A stretch of DNA of 64,000 bases from Deinococcus sonorensis KR-87 (GCF_040256395.1 NZ_CP158299.1:2261501-2325500); one strand, 5' to 3'. Numbered from the stretch's first letter, positions 22,148-31,822 are shown. The notes: a model not told the origin generated them from the sequence alone. Translations and numbers: made by a program.

Positions 22148-23236
22148 CTACTCGTCGGCCTTCAGGAAGCTGAGGATGCCCCGGGCGATGGCCACCGCCA
22201 CCCGGTCCCGGTAGGCCGGCTGCGCCAGCCGGGCCCCCTCGGCCGGGTTGCTGCCGAACCCGATCTCAGTCAGGATGGCCGGCACGGTCGGGTTGCGGAT
22301 CACGTAGAAGGCGTCGCTGTGGACACCGCGGTTCACGGCGGAGGTGCTCCCGATCAGCGCGCTCTGGACCGAGCGGGCCAGGTTGGCGCTGAACGCCAGC
22401 TTGGCCTGGGACAGCAGGTCGCCCACCAGATTCTGGGCGGTGCTGCTGGCCTGCCGGGTCAGGGTTTCGCCCACGTTGCCGCCGCCGTTCTCCGAGACGG
22501 CCAGCGAGCGGTTGCTGCTCCCCAGCGAACTGCCGAAGTAGTACGTCTCGATGCCCTGGGCGGCGCTGTTGCCGGCATTGACGTGAATGCTGATGTAGGC
22601 GTTCACGGTGCCAGCCTTGGCCAGCCGCGAGCGCATCTCCAGGTCGGTCTGCTTGTCTCTGGACAGCTGGGTGTCGCGGTCGCGGGTCATGATGACCTTC
22701 ACACCGTGGGCTTCCAGGTACGCGCGGACCCGCAGGCCTACGTCCAGCGTCACCTGCTTCTCGGTGACCCAGGTGCTGGCCATGCCCGAATCCACCCCGC
22801 CGTGCCCCGGATCGATCACGACCGTCAGGCGCGGCTTCTGGGCGGTGCTGGCCGGCTTGACGGTGGCGGTGGTCGGCGGGCGGGTGGCGACCGGGGCGCG
22901 GGAGGCGGCCGGCAGGTCAATCACCAGGCGGTTTGGCTGACCGGCGGCCGCCGGATAGATCTGGGCCGACACCGGCTGCTGCGCTGTGGCGAGCGTCAGG
23001 CTCACGGCCTTGCCCTGGATGGCGTAGCGGGTGGCCGGGCCCGAGAGCGTGCCCTGCTCCGCTTTCAGGGCCACGCTCAGCTGCACCGTCACGGTGCTGC
23101 CGCTGCGGGTGGTGGACAGGCTGGAGGCGGCGGGCAGGTCAAAGACCAGCCGGGTATAGCCGTCGTGCGTGCCGACGCGGGGAGCCGCCTGGGCAAGCCC
23201 ACTCAGCAGCAGCAAGAGAACAAAGAGACGTTTCAC
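22148..23236 (-). CDS. N-acetylmuramoyl-L-alanine amidase (AmiC-like, Amidase_3)
   Basis: A 362-residue exported zinc amidase that cleaves the amide bond between peptide and glycan in peptidoglycan. A signal peptide (KRLFVLLLLLSGLAQA) is followed by an AMIN-like domain of about 110 residues, a Pro/Thr linker and the Amidase_3 domain with VVIDPGHGGVDSG, the second zinc His in ISIHVNAG and catalytic Glu in LTEIGFGSN. The GTG at 23236 puts the signal peptide first; an in-frame GTG at 23293 is possible. Convergent with the adenosyltransferase gene. Confidence 0.92.
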   Translation of the reverse strand: MKRLFVLLLLLSGLAQAAPRVGTHDGYTRLVFDLPAASSLSTTRSGSTVTVQLSVALKAEQGTLSGPATRYAIQGKAVSLTLATAQQPVSAQIYPAAAGQPNRLVIDLPAASRAPVATRPPTTATVKPASTAQKPRLTVVIDPGHGGVDSGMASTWVTEKQVTLDVGLRVRAYLEAHGVKVIMTRDRDTQLSRDKQTDLEMRSRLAKAGTVNAYISIHVNAGNSAAQGIETYYFGSSLGSSNRSLAVSENGGGNVGETLTRQASSTAQNLVGDLLSQAKLAFSANLARSVQSALIGSTSAVNRGVHSDAFYVIRNPTVPAILTEIGFGSNPAEGARLAQPAYRDRVAVAIARGILSFLKADE

Positions 23237-23353
23237 CTGCCGGAAGTGTACTCCGGACACCGCCGGATGCCATGAGACCGCGTCTGGGCGCACCTGACCG
23301 GCCCCTGACCCGCGTCCTCACGCGGCTGTGCTGGCAGCCTGTAGGGTACGGTC

Positions 23354-23980
23354 ATGCGTATGCGCCGAGTGCTGGCCCTCCTGACCCTCACCTCCCTGAC
23401 CCTGCTGCCCGCGCAGGCCGCCACCTTCGGGGGCTTTCAGATCACCGCGCGCGGCGAGCAGCGGATGGACCTCGGCACCGGCCGCACCGAGCTGCCGCAG
23501 GGCGGCACCGCCGTGGACGCTGCCTCCGGCCTGACGCTGGACGCCGCACAGATCAGCTACCTGTCCGGGCAGAACCTGACGGCCAGCCACGTGACGCTGC
23601 ACACCCGCGAGGGGGGCACGCTCAGCGCCGACACGCTGAGCTACGACCAGCGCAGCGGCCTGATCGAGGCCAGCGGCCACCTGACCTATTCGGACCGGGA
23701 GATCCGGCAGCTGAGCGCCGCGCAGGTCCGGCTGGACCTGAAGGCTGGGATCCTGACGGCGCTGGGCGGCGTCAGGGCGCAGACGCCCACCCTCTCGGCC
23801 AGCCGGGTGGTGGCGCGACAGGGGGGCGCCCAGGTGCTGCTCAGCGGGCCGTACCTGCTGAGCTTCAAAGGGGGGCGCTACCAGAACCCCCGCGCTGACG
23901 GGCTGCTGCTGATCAGCGGGAGCAAGGCGGTCAAGCCAGACGCCCAGGCGCTCGCCCCGTTCCGGCCGTACCTGAAGTAG
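23354..23980 (+). CDS. Exported LptA/OstA-like beta-repeat protein
   Basis: A 208-residue protein with a signal peptide (MRMRRVLALLTLTSLTLLPAQAA). The mature protein is a run of short beta repeats: GLTLDAAQISYLSGQNLTASHVTL, GTLSADTLSYDQRSGLIEASGHLTYSD, and IRQLSAAQVRLDLKAGILTALGGVR. This is the pattern of the OstA/LptA jellyroll that bridges inner and outer membranes in lipopolysaccharide export. Deinococcus has an outer membrane but is not known to make classical LPS. TAGGGT lies 6 nt before the ATG. Ligand unknown. Confidence 0.75.
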   Translation: MRMRRVLALLTLTSLTLLPAQAATFGGFQITARGEQRMDLGTGRTELPQGGTAVDAASGLTLDAAQISYLSGQNLTASHVTLHTREGGTLSADTLSYDQRSGLIEASGHLTYSDREIRQLSAAQVRLDLKAGILTALGGVRAQTPTLSASRVVARQGGAQVLLSGPYLLSFKGGRYQNPRADGLLLISGSKAVKPDAQALAPFRPYLK

Positions 23981-23985
23981 CAGCC

Positions 23986-25128
23986 CTAACGTCGGCTGGC
24001 GAGGACTGCCGGCCCGGGGCGATGGCCCTCGTCGCCGGCTTTCAACACCTCGGCCACCGCCGCGTTGATCCAGGCGAAGGCGGCGGCGGTGTTGTGCATG
24101 GTGTAACTCTGGTCGGCGCCGTGCTGCATGAAGGTGTAGACCACGTGCTCGCCGGTCGGGGTCTCGAAGTAGCCGGTGTACGTCAGCAGCCGCCAGCCAT
24201 TGCCGCCCTTGCCGCCGAAGTAGCGGATGGGCGCCCGCAGCCGCGACCGGCCAAAGCCGGTGGCCATCACCTCGCGCTGCAGGGCCGCCCCCTGGGCACT
24301 CAGGCCCGGCCGCAGGAACTCCTGCGCGATCAGCTGGGCGAACTCGTAGGGCGTGCTGACGTTCTGGGTACCCAGATCCGTCTCGGGGGCGTAGCGGTGG
24401 TCGAAGTAATCGTCCAGTCGCAGTTGCAGCCGGTCGGAGCGCAGCTGTTGGGCGTCCTGATCCATCTTTTCGGCCGCCTGCAGCAGGTCCGGGCCGCGCA
24501 GCCGGGCGAAGGTGGCCGGGCCGGGGAAGCGGGGAGACAGGCCCGCCTGCGCCGTCCACCAGGTTTTGGTGGGCAGGATCAGGCGGGTGTGGCACAGGTT
24601 CAGCCGCTCCGGAATCGCCTGCACGCTGGCCAGCCCGGCGCGGCGGTGCAGGATGTCGGTGGCGGTGTTGTCCGAGTTGTGGATCATGCGACCAGCCAGC
24701 GTCCGCACGTCGCTGTGGTCGTGCGGGTAGTTGCCCAGGCTCTGGTTGGCGGTCGTCACGTCGAAGCGTTCGGAGAGTTTCACCTGCCCGGCATCCACCT
24801 GCTTCAGCAGTGCCCACAGCACCGCCTGCTTGTAGCTGCTGGCCAGCGGAAACACCTGATCCGGCGCCTGCGCCACCGCGCGCAGCGGTTTGAGCGTCAG
24901 CGGGTCGATGACCGCCACGTACAGGCCCAGCCGCCCGGACAGCCGGCTGGGAGCTGCCGGGGCGGCGGCGGTGGGCGGCGCGCCCGCACAGCGGACGGGA
25001 GGTACGGCGGCTTGGTCCGTGGGCGGACTGGCCGGGTGTGGCCTCAGGGACCAGCCGAGCGCCAGCGCGGCGGCCAGCAGCACATAGCGCCCCTTGCGGC
25101 GCAGCAGGCGGGGAGGCAGCAGCCGCAC
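23986..25128 (-). CDS. Class A beta-lactamase-like serine hydrolase
   Basis: A 380-residue exported protein with an N-terminal membrane anchor (RYVLLAAALALGWSL). The serine beta-lactamase motifs are present: SSYK (S-x-x-K), NSDNTATD (S-D-N) and FGGKGGNGW in place of K-T/S-G. It therefore has the penicilloyl-serine transferase fold, but the third motif departs from true lactamases, so a peptidoglycan-related hydrolase or a divergent lactamase are both possible. It starts with GTG 4 bp after the DegV gene stop and is probably co-transcribed with it. Confidence 0.8.
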   Translation of the reverse strand: MRLLPPRLLRRKGRYVLLAAALALGWSLRPHPASPPTDQAAVPPVRCAGAPPTAAAPAAPSRLSGRLGLYVAVIDPLTLKPLRAVAQAPDQVFPLASSYKQAVLWALLKQVDAGQVKLSERFDVTTANQSLGNYPHDHSDVRTLAGRMIHNSDNTATDILHRRAGLASVQAIPERLNLCHTRLILPTKTWWTAQAGLSPRFPGPATFARLRGPDLLQAAEKMDQDAQQLRSDRLQLRLDDYFDHRYAPETDLGTQNVSTPYEFAQLIAQEFLRPGLSAQGAALQREVMATGFGRSRLRAPIRYFGGKGGNGWRLLTYTGYFETPTGEHVVYTFMQHGADQSYTMHNTAAAFAWINAAVAEVLKAGDEGHRPGPAVLASRR

Positions 25129-25132
25129 CGGC

Positions 25133-25975
25133 TCAGGCCTGCACCGGCTCCAGCGCCAGCCCGTACGTTCCCGGACCGGCGTGGGTGGCGATCACGGCAC
25201 CGAACTTGTGGTTGCCGAAATCCTCGAAGTCCTGGCCCTGCAGGCTGGCGCGCAGTTCCTCCAGGGTGGTCTCGCCACCGTCGGTGCAGATGAAACTGAT
25301 GCGGGTGCGGCCGTGCTGCCGGATGTAGTCGCGGGCATACTGGCTGATCTCCGAGAGCGCCTTCTTGGCCCCACGCACCCGGCCCGCCGCCTCCACCCGG
25401 CCGCCCTGCACCGCGAGGATCGGCTTGATGTTCAGCAAGCCGCCCAGCAGCGCGGCGGCCCCGCCGATGCGGCCGTTCATCCGCAGGAAGTCCAGCGTCT
25501 CCACCGTAAAGCGGATGTGCGCGTGCCGCTGCAGCCGCTCCAGCTCCGAGACGATCTCGGCCATGGGCCGGCCCTCGGCGGCGCGCTGCTGGGCGCGGAT
25601 CGCCTGCATGCCCAGGCCCATTGCGACCGTATGGGTGTCCATGACGGTCACCCGGCCGCCGAAGTCCTGGGCCGCCAGCCGGGCGCTGCCCACCGTGCCG
25701 GACAGCTGCCCGCTGATGTGCAGGCTCAGCACCTCGTCGGCCGACTGCAGCGCCTGCTCGTAGGCCGCTGCAAACTCGGCCGGGCTCGGCTGGCTGGTGG
25801 ACGGCGTCTTCTTGCCTTCGCGCAGGCCCTTGAACAGGTCGGCGGGCGTGATCTCCAGGCCGTCCTTGTACATCTGGCCGCCGAACAGCACGTACAGCGG
25901 CACGGACACGATGCCGTACTGGTGTTGCTCCTCCAGCGTCAGGTCACTGGTGGAGTCGGTCACAATGTTGATCAT
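25133..25975 (-). CDS. DegV-family fatty-acid-binding protein
   Basis: A 280-residue protein starting [21 protein letters not shown], the diagnostic DegV N-terminus. It continues with VPLYVLFGG and [17 protein letters not shown]; the TSQPS segment contacts the fatty acyl carboxylate in known structures. The family (FakB) presents fatty acids to FakA kinase for phosphorylation and phospholipid synthesis. No fakA gene is adjacent. The frame extends to 26032, but the ATG at 25975 has TAGACT 8 nt upstream and starts the domain. Confidence 0.93.
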   Translation of the reverse strand: MINIVTDSTSDLTLEEQHQYGIVSVPLYVLFGGQMYKDGLEITPADLFKGLREGKKTPSTSQPSPAEFAAAYEQALQSADEVLSLHISGQLSGTVGSARLAAQDFGGRVTVMDTHTVAMGLGMQAIRAQQRAAEGRPMAEIVSELERLQRHAHIRFTVETLDFLRMNGRIGGAAALLGGLLNIKPILAVQGGRVEAAGRVRGAKKALSEISQYARDYIRQHGRTRISFICTDGGETTLEELRASLQGQDFEDFGNHKFGAVIATHAGPGTYGLALEPVQA

Positions 25976-26006
25976 CTGCGGCCAGTCTAGCAGGGTCGGC
26001 GGCGGG

Positions 26007-27071
26007 TCAGCCGCCGGACGAGGCCGCTTCAAGCGGTCCGTAGATGCGGACCAGATCGCGCTGCAGGATGTCCTGGTGGAACGCCTCGCCCTCCAGCCGC
26101 AGCAGCTGAGCCCGGCCCGGCTGCGGCTGCACCAGCGCCCAGGCCACCAGCCGGCCCGGCTGCTCCGAGCCGCCCGCCTGCCGCAGGTGCAGATTCTTGC
26201 CCGGCTGCACCAGGGCCCGCACCTCGTCCGGCACCAGCACCCACACGTCGTCCTGCTCGGTCACGCCGTGGATCTGCTCCGGCACGTCCAGCCGCACCAG
26301 TTCGTCCTTCAGCCACGCCACCGTGTCGGCCCGGCCGCCGATGAAGCCCCGGCGCAGCTCCGGGCGCGGGCTGTTCAGCACGATCGGGGCGCTGTTGCGG
26401 CGGCTGTACACCCCGCCAGCTGCCTCCACCAGCGCCATCCCGGCCGCGATGTCCCACTCGCTGCGCGGGCTCATGGTGAAGGTGGCGTCGGCCTCGCCGG
26501 CCGAGATGCGCGCCAGCTTCAGCGCGATGCTCCCGCTGGGTTTCATGTGCGGCAGCGGGTAGCGGTGCAGCTCACGCTCGTGCTCCGAGTCCGAGACGGC
26601 AATCACGCTGTCCTGGGGCGCGCGGTCACTGAAGCCGCTCGGCTGCCCGTTCTTCCACACGCCCTGGCCCACGATGCCGCTGAACAGCTCATCCTTCTCG
26701 GGGGCCAGCACCACGCCCAGCATGGCCTGCCCGTTCACGCTCAGCCCGATGGACACGCAGTAGTCCGGGGTGCCGTCCACGTACTCCTTGGTGCCGTCAA
26801 TCGGGTCAATGATCCACACGCGCTCGCGGCTCAGGCGCTCGTCGGTGTCGAGCAGTTCCTCGCTCAGGATGCCGTCGTCCGGGAAGGCCTCGCGCAGCCC
26901 GGCCACGATCAGTTCGCTGGCCTCCCGGTCGGCCACCGTCACCGGGTCCTCGGCGCTGGTCTTGAGTTCCACGTCGAAGCCGGTGCGGCGGTAGTGCAGC
27001 AGAATCTGGGCGGCCTCGCGGGCCAGCTGTTCGGCCACGTCGCGCTCGTGCTGATAGGGAAGAGAAGTCAT
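26007..27071 (-). CDS. 3'(2'),5'-bisphosphate nucleotidase (CysQ-like) with C-terminal extension
   Basis: A 354-residue inositol monophosphatase-fold protein. Metal-binding motifs are [20 protein letters not shown] and [17 protein letters not shown]. The order and [17 protein letters not shown] match CysQ, which hydrolyses PAP left over from sulfate activation. The phosphatase domain ends near residue 270. About 80 further residues, including [24 protein letters not shown] and [18 protein letters not shown], have no match that I recognise. TACACT lies 8 nt before the ATG at 27071. Confidence 0.85.
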   Translation of the reverse strand: MTSLPYQHERDVAEQLAREAAQILLHYRRTGFDVELKTSAEDPVTVADREASELIVAGLREAFPDDGILSEELLDTDERLSRERVWIIDPIDGTKEYVDGTPDYCVSIGLSVNGQAMLGVVLAPEKDELFSGIVGQGVWKNGQPSGFSDRAPQDSVIAVSDSEHERELHRYPLPHMKPSGSIALKLARISAGEADATFTMSPRSEWDIAAGMALVEAAGGVYSRRNSAPIVLNSPRPELRRGFIGGRADTVAWLKDELVRLDVPEQIHGVTEQDDVWVLVPDEVRALVQPGKNLHLRQAGGSEQPGRLVAWALVQPQPGRAQLLRLEGEAFHQDILQRDLVRIYGPLEAASSGG

Positions 27072-27111
27072 CGGCGCCCAGTGTAGCGGCTGGGCGTGTC
27101 TAGCTTCCGTG

Positions 27112-27141
27112 TTGCGCCCGGCCCCGCTCAGCCGGTACACT
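27112..27141 (+). promoter_or_regulatory. aspS2 promoter
   Basis: TTGCGC at 27112-27117 and TACACT at 27136-27141 are separated by 18 bp. The ATG of the leader peptide is 7 nt after the -10 box, so transcription should begin at or next to that ATG. Confidence 0.65.
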
Positions 27142-27148
27142 CGGCCCC

Positions 27149-27193
27149 ATGCACGCGGCTTCGCTGAATGCCAATGATGACGATTCCCGATAG
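27149..27193 (+). CDS. aspS2 leader peptide MHAASLNANDDDSR (putative, leaderless)
   Basis: A 14-codon frame, ATG to TAG, that ends MHAASLNANDDDSR. Five of six consecutive codons before Ser-Arg are Asn or Asp (AAT, GCC, AAT, GAT, GAC, GAT), the amino acids handled by the synthetase encoded downstream. The ATG is 7 nt from the -10 box, so it should be translated as a leaderless message. It is followed by three overlapping RNA stems that end in a terminator. The peptide is too short for gene finders. Translation is inferred. Confidence 0.7.
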   Translation: MHAASLNANDDDSR

Positions 27194-27252
27194 GGGACGC
27201 CATGCCGTGTACCGCGCCCCCGCCCCCACCCGGAGCGGGGGCGTTCCCGTTT
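27185..27252 (+). promoter_or_regulatory. Transcription attenuator of aspS2
   Basis: Four segments can pair in mutually exclusive ways. TCCC (27185-27188) pairs with GGGA (27194-27197). GGGGACGC (27193-27200) pairs with GCGCCCC (27214-27220), one A bulged. CGCCCCCGC (27215-27223) pairs with GCGGGGGCG (27235-27243) and is followed by TTCCCGTTT. This is the 1:2, 2:3, 3:4 layout of classical ribosome-mediated attenuators, with the control codons just before segment 1. The T tract is weak, so termination efficiency is uncertain. Confidence 0.7.
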
Positions 27253-27272
27253 CTCACCAAGGAGCTGCCCCC

Positions 27273-28589
<1,317 letters not shown>

Positions 28590-28600
28590 GGCGCACAGAC

Positions 28601-28633
28601 GAGGCGGGCGGCCCACCGTGGGCCGCCCGCCTC
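28601..28633. terminator. Bidirectional terminator between aspS2 and the DRE-TIM gene
   Basis: A perfect 15-bp GC-rich stem (28601-28615 with 28619-28633) with a 3-nt loop lies 12 bp after the aspS2 stop and 3 bp from the convergent stop. There is no T tract, but no other terminator serves either gene. Confidence 0.8.
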
Positions 28634-28636
28634 ACT

Positions 28637-29929
28637 TCACACCGGAGCCTGCACCTTCAGGCGGGTCTGAAGCTCCTCCCACTCCACCGCCGTCTGGCGG
28701 CCCGCCTCGAACTCTGCCTGCAGCTCAGCGTGCAGCCGCCGCACCTCCGGGTCAGTCTTGGGCCGCTCCTCACCGGTGTGCTGCCGGATCAGGAAGATCA
28801 GCCCGGCCAGCCCGCTGTCGCGGGTGAGCGAGACTTCCAGCGGCCGGCCCAGCAGCTTCGGCACGTCGAAGGGGGCGTACATCGGCCAGAACTTGTTGAG
28901 CCCGTCGGCGTGGATGCCGGCCCGGGTGCGGTGCGCGTCGCGACCGTACAGCGGGTAGCTGGCCGGCACACCCGCCCCCAGGTCGGCGTACAGGGCCGCC
29001 AGCTCATTCAGGACCGTGAAGTCCGGCTGGCCGGTCAGCACCTCCATGCCGCTCAGGTGCAGCAGCACCGCCTCCAGCGGCACGTTGCCGCTGCGTTCCC
29101 CCTTGCCCAGCAGGGTGCCGTTGATGACCGCGCAGCCCGCCATCACGGCCGAGAGGCTGTTCCAGACCGCCAGGTGCGTGTCGTTGTGCGGATGGAACTC
29201 AAGCTCGTCCGGCTGCAGCCCCAGCGCCCGCAGCTCGCGGATCATGCCCGGCACGCTGCGCGGCCACGCCACCTCCTCCAGCGGCAGGCCCAGGCCCAGC
29301 GTGTCGCACACCCGGAACTTGGGTCGCAGGCTGTGCGCCTCGCAGCGGCGCAGTACCTCCTCAATCAGCGGCAGGATGAACTCACGCGGGGCGCGGGTGG
29401 CGTCCTCCAGGTGCAGGCGGGGACGCAGGCCCGCGTCCAGCACCGCCGACACGGCGTCCAGGTAGGTGCGGGCCGCCGCGTCCCGGCCCCCCGGCTGGAA
29501 TTTGTAGAAGGTGTGGTAATCGCTGGCCGAGGCGAGCATGCCGGTTTCCCGTACGCCCAGCTGTGCGACCAGGGCGGCGTCCTGGCGGGTGGCCCGGATC
29601 CAGGTGGTGGGCTCGATGGGGCTGCCACTCTGGTACCGCTCCAGGGCGCCCTCCAGCATGGCCCGATCGCGGGCGCGGTACACGAAGAACTCGGCCTGCC
29701 GGATGCTGCCGCTTTCGCCCGTGAAGCGGCACATCAGGTCGTAGATGTGCAGGCCCTGCTCGGTCGTCAGCGGGAGGCCGCCCTGCTGCCCGTCGCGGTG
29801 GGTGGTCTCGGTGGTCCAGGCCGTGACCGGCAGGGTGGCCGGGCGTTTCGTCCAGACGAAGCGGGGGAAGCGGTCGGGCGGAAAGGCGTCCGGATACAGC
29901 TCCGGCGATTTAGGTTCCGGGTGGGTCAT
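28637..29929 (-). CDS. DRE-TIM metallolyase, isopropylmalate/homocitrate/Re-citrate synthase-like
   Basis: A 430-residue TIM-barrel acyl-CoA-dependent synthase. The motif TTETTHRDGQQ replaces the usual D-x-T-L-R-D-G-x-Q. The metal-binding HPHNDTH and the GTLLGKGERSGNVPLEA motif are typical of 2-isopropylmalate and homocitrate synthases. There is no C-terminal LeuA regulatory domain. It condenses an acyl-CoA with a 2-oxoacid; the true pair is unknown. It is divergent from an HTH-citrate synthase fusion across a 67-bp operator region, so a citrate or methylcitrate-type role is possible. TAGCGT lies 6 nt before the ATG. Confidence 0.8.
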   Translation of the reverse strand: MTHPEPKSPELYPDAFPPDRFPRFVWTKRPATLPVTAWTTETTHRDGQQGGLPLTTEQGLHIYDLMCRFTGESGSIRQAEFFVYRARDRAMLEGALERYQSGSPIEPTTWIRATRQDAALVAQLGVRETGMLASASDYHTFYKFQPGGRDAAARTYLDAVSAVLDAGLRPRLHLEDATRAPREFILPLIEEVLRRCEAHSLRPKFRVCDTLGLGLPLEEVAWPRSVPGMIRELRALGLQPDELEFHPHNDTHLAVWNSLSAVMAGCAVINGTLLGKGERSGNVPLEAVLLHLSGMEVLTGQPDFTVLNELAALYADLGAGVPASYPLYGRDAHRTRAGIHADGLNKFWPMYAPFDVPKLLGRPLEVSLTRDSGLAGLIFLIRQHTGEERPKTDPEVRRLHAELQAEFEAGRQTAVEWEELQTRLKVQAPV

Positions 29930-29930
29930 G

Positions 29931-29990
29931 CCCTAACGCTAGACCTGTGAATCAATGTGGTCAATCTTGATTGATCCGTCAATGTTAGGG
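29931..29990. promoter_or_regulatory. Divergent promoter with palindromic operator
   Basis: The 67-bp gap holds TCAATCTTGATTGA at 29961-29974 (6-bp arms), further TCAATG sites at 29952 and 29979, and an outer inverted repeat CCCTAAC (29931-29937) / GTTAGGG (29984-29990). The outer repeats abut the starts of both genes and carry parts of their -10 boxes. The MerR-like HTH domain of the divergent citrate-synthase fusion is the obvious candidate to bind here. Confidence 0.7.
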
Positions 29991-29996
29991 TGAGGG

Positions 29997-31199
29997 ATGA
30001 CCGATCATCCAGACGCCACCCTGTCCGCCGAGGAGGCAGCCCAGCGGCTTGGGGTGAGCCGCGCTACCCTGTATGCCTACGTGAGCCGAGGGCTGGTGCG
30101 CAGTGAGCCGGGGCAGGGGCGCAGCCGCGAACGGCGCTACCGGCGCAGCGACATCGAAGGCCTGGAACGCCGGCGCGAGGAGCGGCGCGATCCGGCCGGA
30201 ACCGCCCAGGCCGCCCTGGACATGACCGCCGAAGGGTGGGGCACGCCCCTGCTGTCCAGCGCCCTGTGCCGCATCGAGGACGGCCAGCTGAGCTACCGGG
30301 GCCAGCCTATCGAGCGGCTGGTGGCCTCAGTCACCGTGGAGCAGATGGCGGGCCTGCTCTGGACGGGGCAGCCTGAGGCCTGGACGCAGCCCGCCCTTCG
30401 CGCCCGGCTGGCCCCGCTGCCGCTGCTGCACGGCGGCACGCTCCTGGAAGCCTTCGCTCACGCGCTGGCGAGCGCCGCTGCCCGCGAACCAACCGCCCTG
30501 GACCAGCGCGTCCAGACGCTCCCGCAGCGGGCGGCCCGCACGCTTCACCTGCTCTACGCCGTGACGGAGCGGCTGGCGGGCCGCCCGCCGGCCCCGGACC
30601 TGCCGCTGCACCAGCGGCTGGCCCGCGCCTGGGACCTCGGGCCGCATGCCGACCTGCTGCGGCGGGCGCTGGTGGTCGTGGCCGAGCACGAACTCAACGT
30701 CTCGGCATTCACGGCCCGCACCGTGGCGAGCAGTGGGGCCAGCCTGCCGCACGTGACCCTGGCCGCCCTGTGCGCGTTTCAGGGGCCGCGACATGGACTG
30801 GCCACCCTGCAGGCCCGCGCCCTGCTCACCGGCACCCTGGACCTGGGGGCCCAGCCCGCCCTGACCCGGCACCTGCAGCTGTCCGGACATCCGGCCGGCT
30901 TCGGGCACCGGCTGTACCCGGCCGGCGACCCCCGGGCCCGGCTGCTGCTGGAGGCCCTGCCGGAGGGGGCGGTGCAGCGCTCCGCCCGAGCGCTGGAAGC
31001 CACCGCCTACGCTGAGCTGAACGAACGCCCCAACCTCGACCTGGGGCTGGCCGCGCTGGGGCTGGCCCTGAACCTCAGCGAGGACCAGACGCTGGCGCTG
31101 TTCGTGCTGGGCCGCACGGTCGGCTGGCTGGCGCACGCGCTGGAGACGGTGCAAAGCGGCCAGTTCATTCGGCCCCGCGCGCGGTACGTCGGGCCCTGA
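29997..31199 (+). CDS. Citrate synthase-family enzyme with N-terminal MerR-type HTH
   Basis: A 400-residue fusion. Residues about 8-60 form a MerR/excisionase-like winged HTH (LSAEEAAQRLGVSRATLYAYVSRG, then an RRYRRSDIE wing). The rest is a type II citrate synthase: HELNVSAFTARTVAS, GPRHGLAT with the first catalytic His, GFGHRLYPAGD with the second, and an Asp in NLDLGL. It ends VGWLAHALETVQSGQFIRPRARYVG. Enzyme activity on acetyl- or propionyl-CoA is plausible, as is a metabolite-sensing repressor. The start follows TAGGGT by 5 nt. Confidence 0.85.
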   Translation: MTDHPDATLSAEEAAQRLGVSRATLYAYVSRGLVRSEPGQGRSRERRYRRSDIEGLERRREERRDPAGTAQAALDMTAEGWGTPLLSSALCRIEDGQLSYRGQPIERLVASVTVEQMAGLLWTGQPEAWTQPALRARLAPLPLLHGGTLLEAFAHALASAAAREPTALDQRVQTLPQRAARTLHLLYAVTERLAGRPPAPDLPLHQRLARAWDLGPHADLLRRALVVVAEHELNVSAFTARTVASSGASLPHVTLAALCAFQGPRHGLATLQARALLTGTLDLGAQPALTRHLQLSGHPAGFGHRLYPAGDPRARLLLEALPEGAVQRSARALEATAYAELNERPNLDLGLAALGLALNLSEDQTLALFVLGRTVGWLAHALETVQSGQFIRPRARYVGP

Positions 31200-31277
31200 C
31201 GGCCGGCCGCTTGACCGGATCTTCAGACGGCCGGACTTCCTGCAGTCTGATGCGGGCGGTTCTGGAACCATGCCCGC

Positions 31278-31790
31278 ATGAGTCAGGACGACCGGAAGTA
31301 CACGAAGCCGGCGCTGCGGCAACGGCTCAAGGACGAGATCGAGGCCGGCGACCGTGGCGGACGGCCCGGGCAGTGGTCGGCGCGCAAAAGTCAGCTGCTG
31401 GCGCGCGAATACGAGCAGGCCGGCGGGGGCTACCACGGCGCGAAGGACGAGGCCGCCCACCACCTCGACCGCTGGACCGAGCAGGACTGGCAGACCGAAG
31501 ACGGCAAGGGGAAGGCTGAAGACAGCCACCACATGCACCGTTACCTGCCGAAAGCCGTCTGGGACCGGCTCACCGACGCGCAGAAACGCGAGGCGGAGGA
31601 GAGCAAGGCCAGGGCCAAAGGTCAGCATGTCGAGTGGCCCGAGGCGGTGCGCCGGGCGATGCAGGCGGTCAAGGGGGGGCAGGAACCCACCCGGCAGGCG
31701 CTGTACGAGCAGGCGAAGCGGCTGGACGTCCCGGGCCGCAGCCGCATGAGCAAGGCCGAATTGCAACGGGCGGTGAAGCAGGCGGAGTAG
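31278..31790 (+). CDS. DUF5872-like protein with SAP-like C-terminus
   Basis: A 170-residue charged, soluble protein. Its N-terminal half (KYTKPALRQRLKDEIEAGDRGGRPGQWSARKSQLLAREYEQAGGGY) matches my recollection of DUF5872, which is found in many bacteria and phages with no known role. The last 35 residues (TRQALYEQAKRLDVPGRSRMSKAELQRAVKQ) look like a SAP/Rho-N helix-extended-helix that may bind nucleic acid. The linker is Lys/Glu-rich. Function unknown. Confidence 0.7.
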   Translation: MSQDDRKYTKPALRQRLKDEIEAGDRGGRPGQWSARKSQLLAREYEQAGGGYHGAKDEAAHHLDRWTEQDWQTEDGKGKAEDSHHMHRYLPKAVWDRLTDAQKREAEESKARAKGQHVEWPEAVRRAMQAVKGGQEPTRQALYEQAKRLDVPGRSRMSKAELQRAVKQAE

Positions 31791-31822
31791 AGAGCCGGCG
31801 GCCATCGCTTACACTGCCGGGC

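Noticed and set aside
27195..27252. T-box riboswitch upstream of aspS2
   Set aside because: GTGTACCGCG resembles part of the T-box core, but the leader from the promoter is only about 125 nt, too short for a stem I with specifier loop, and the match is imperfect. The leader-peptide model explains the region better.
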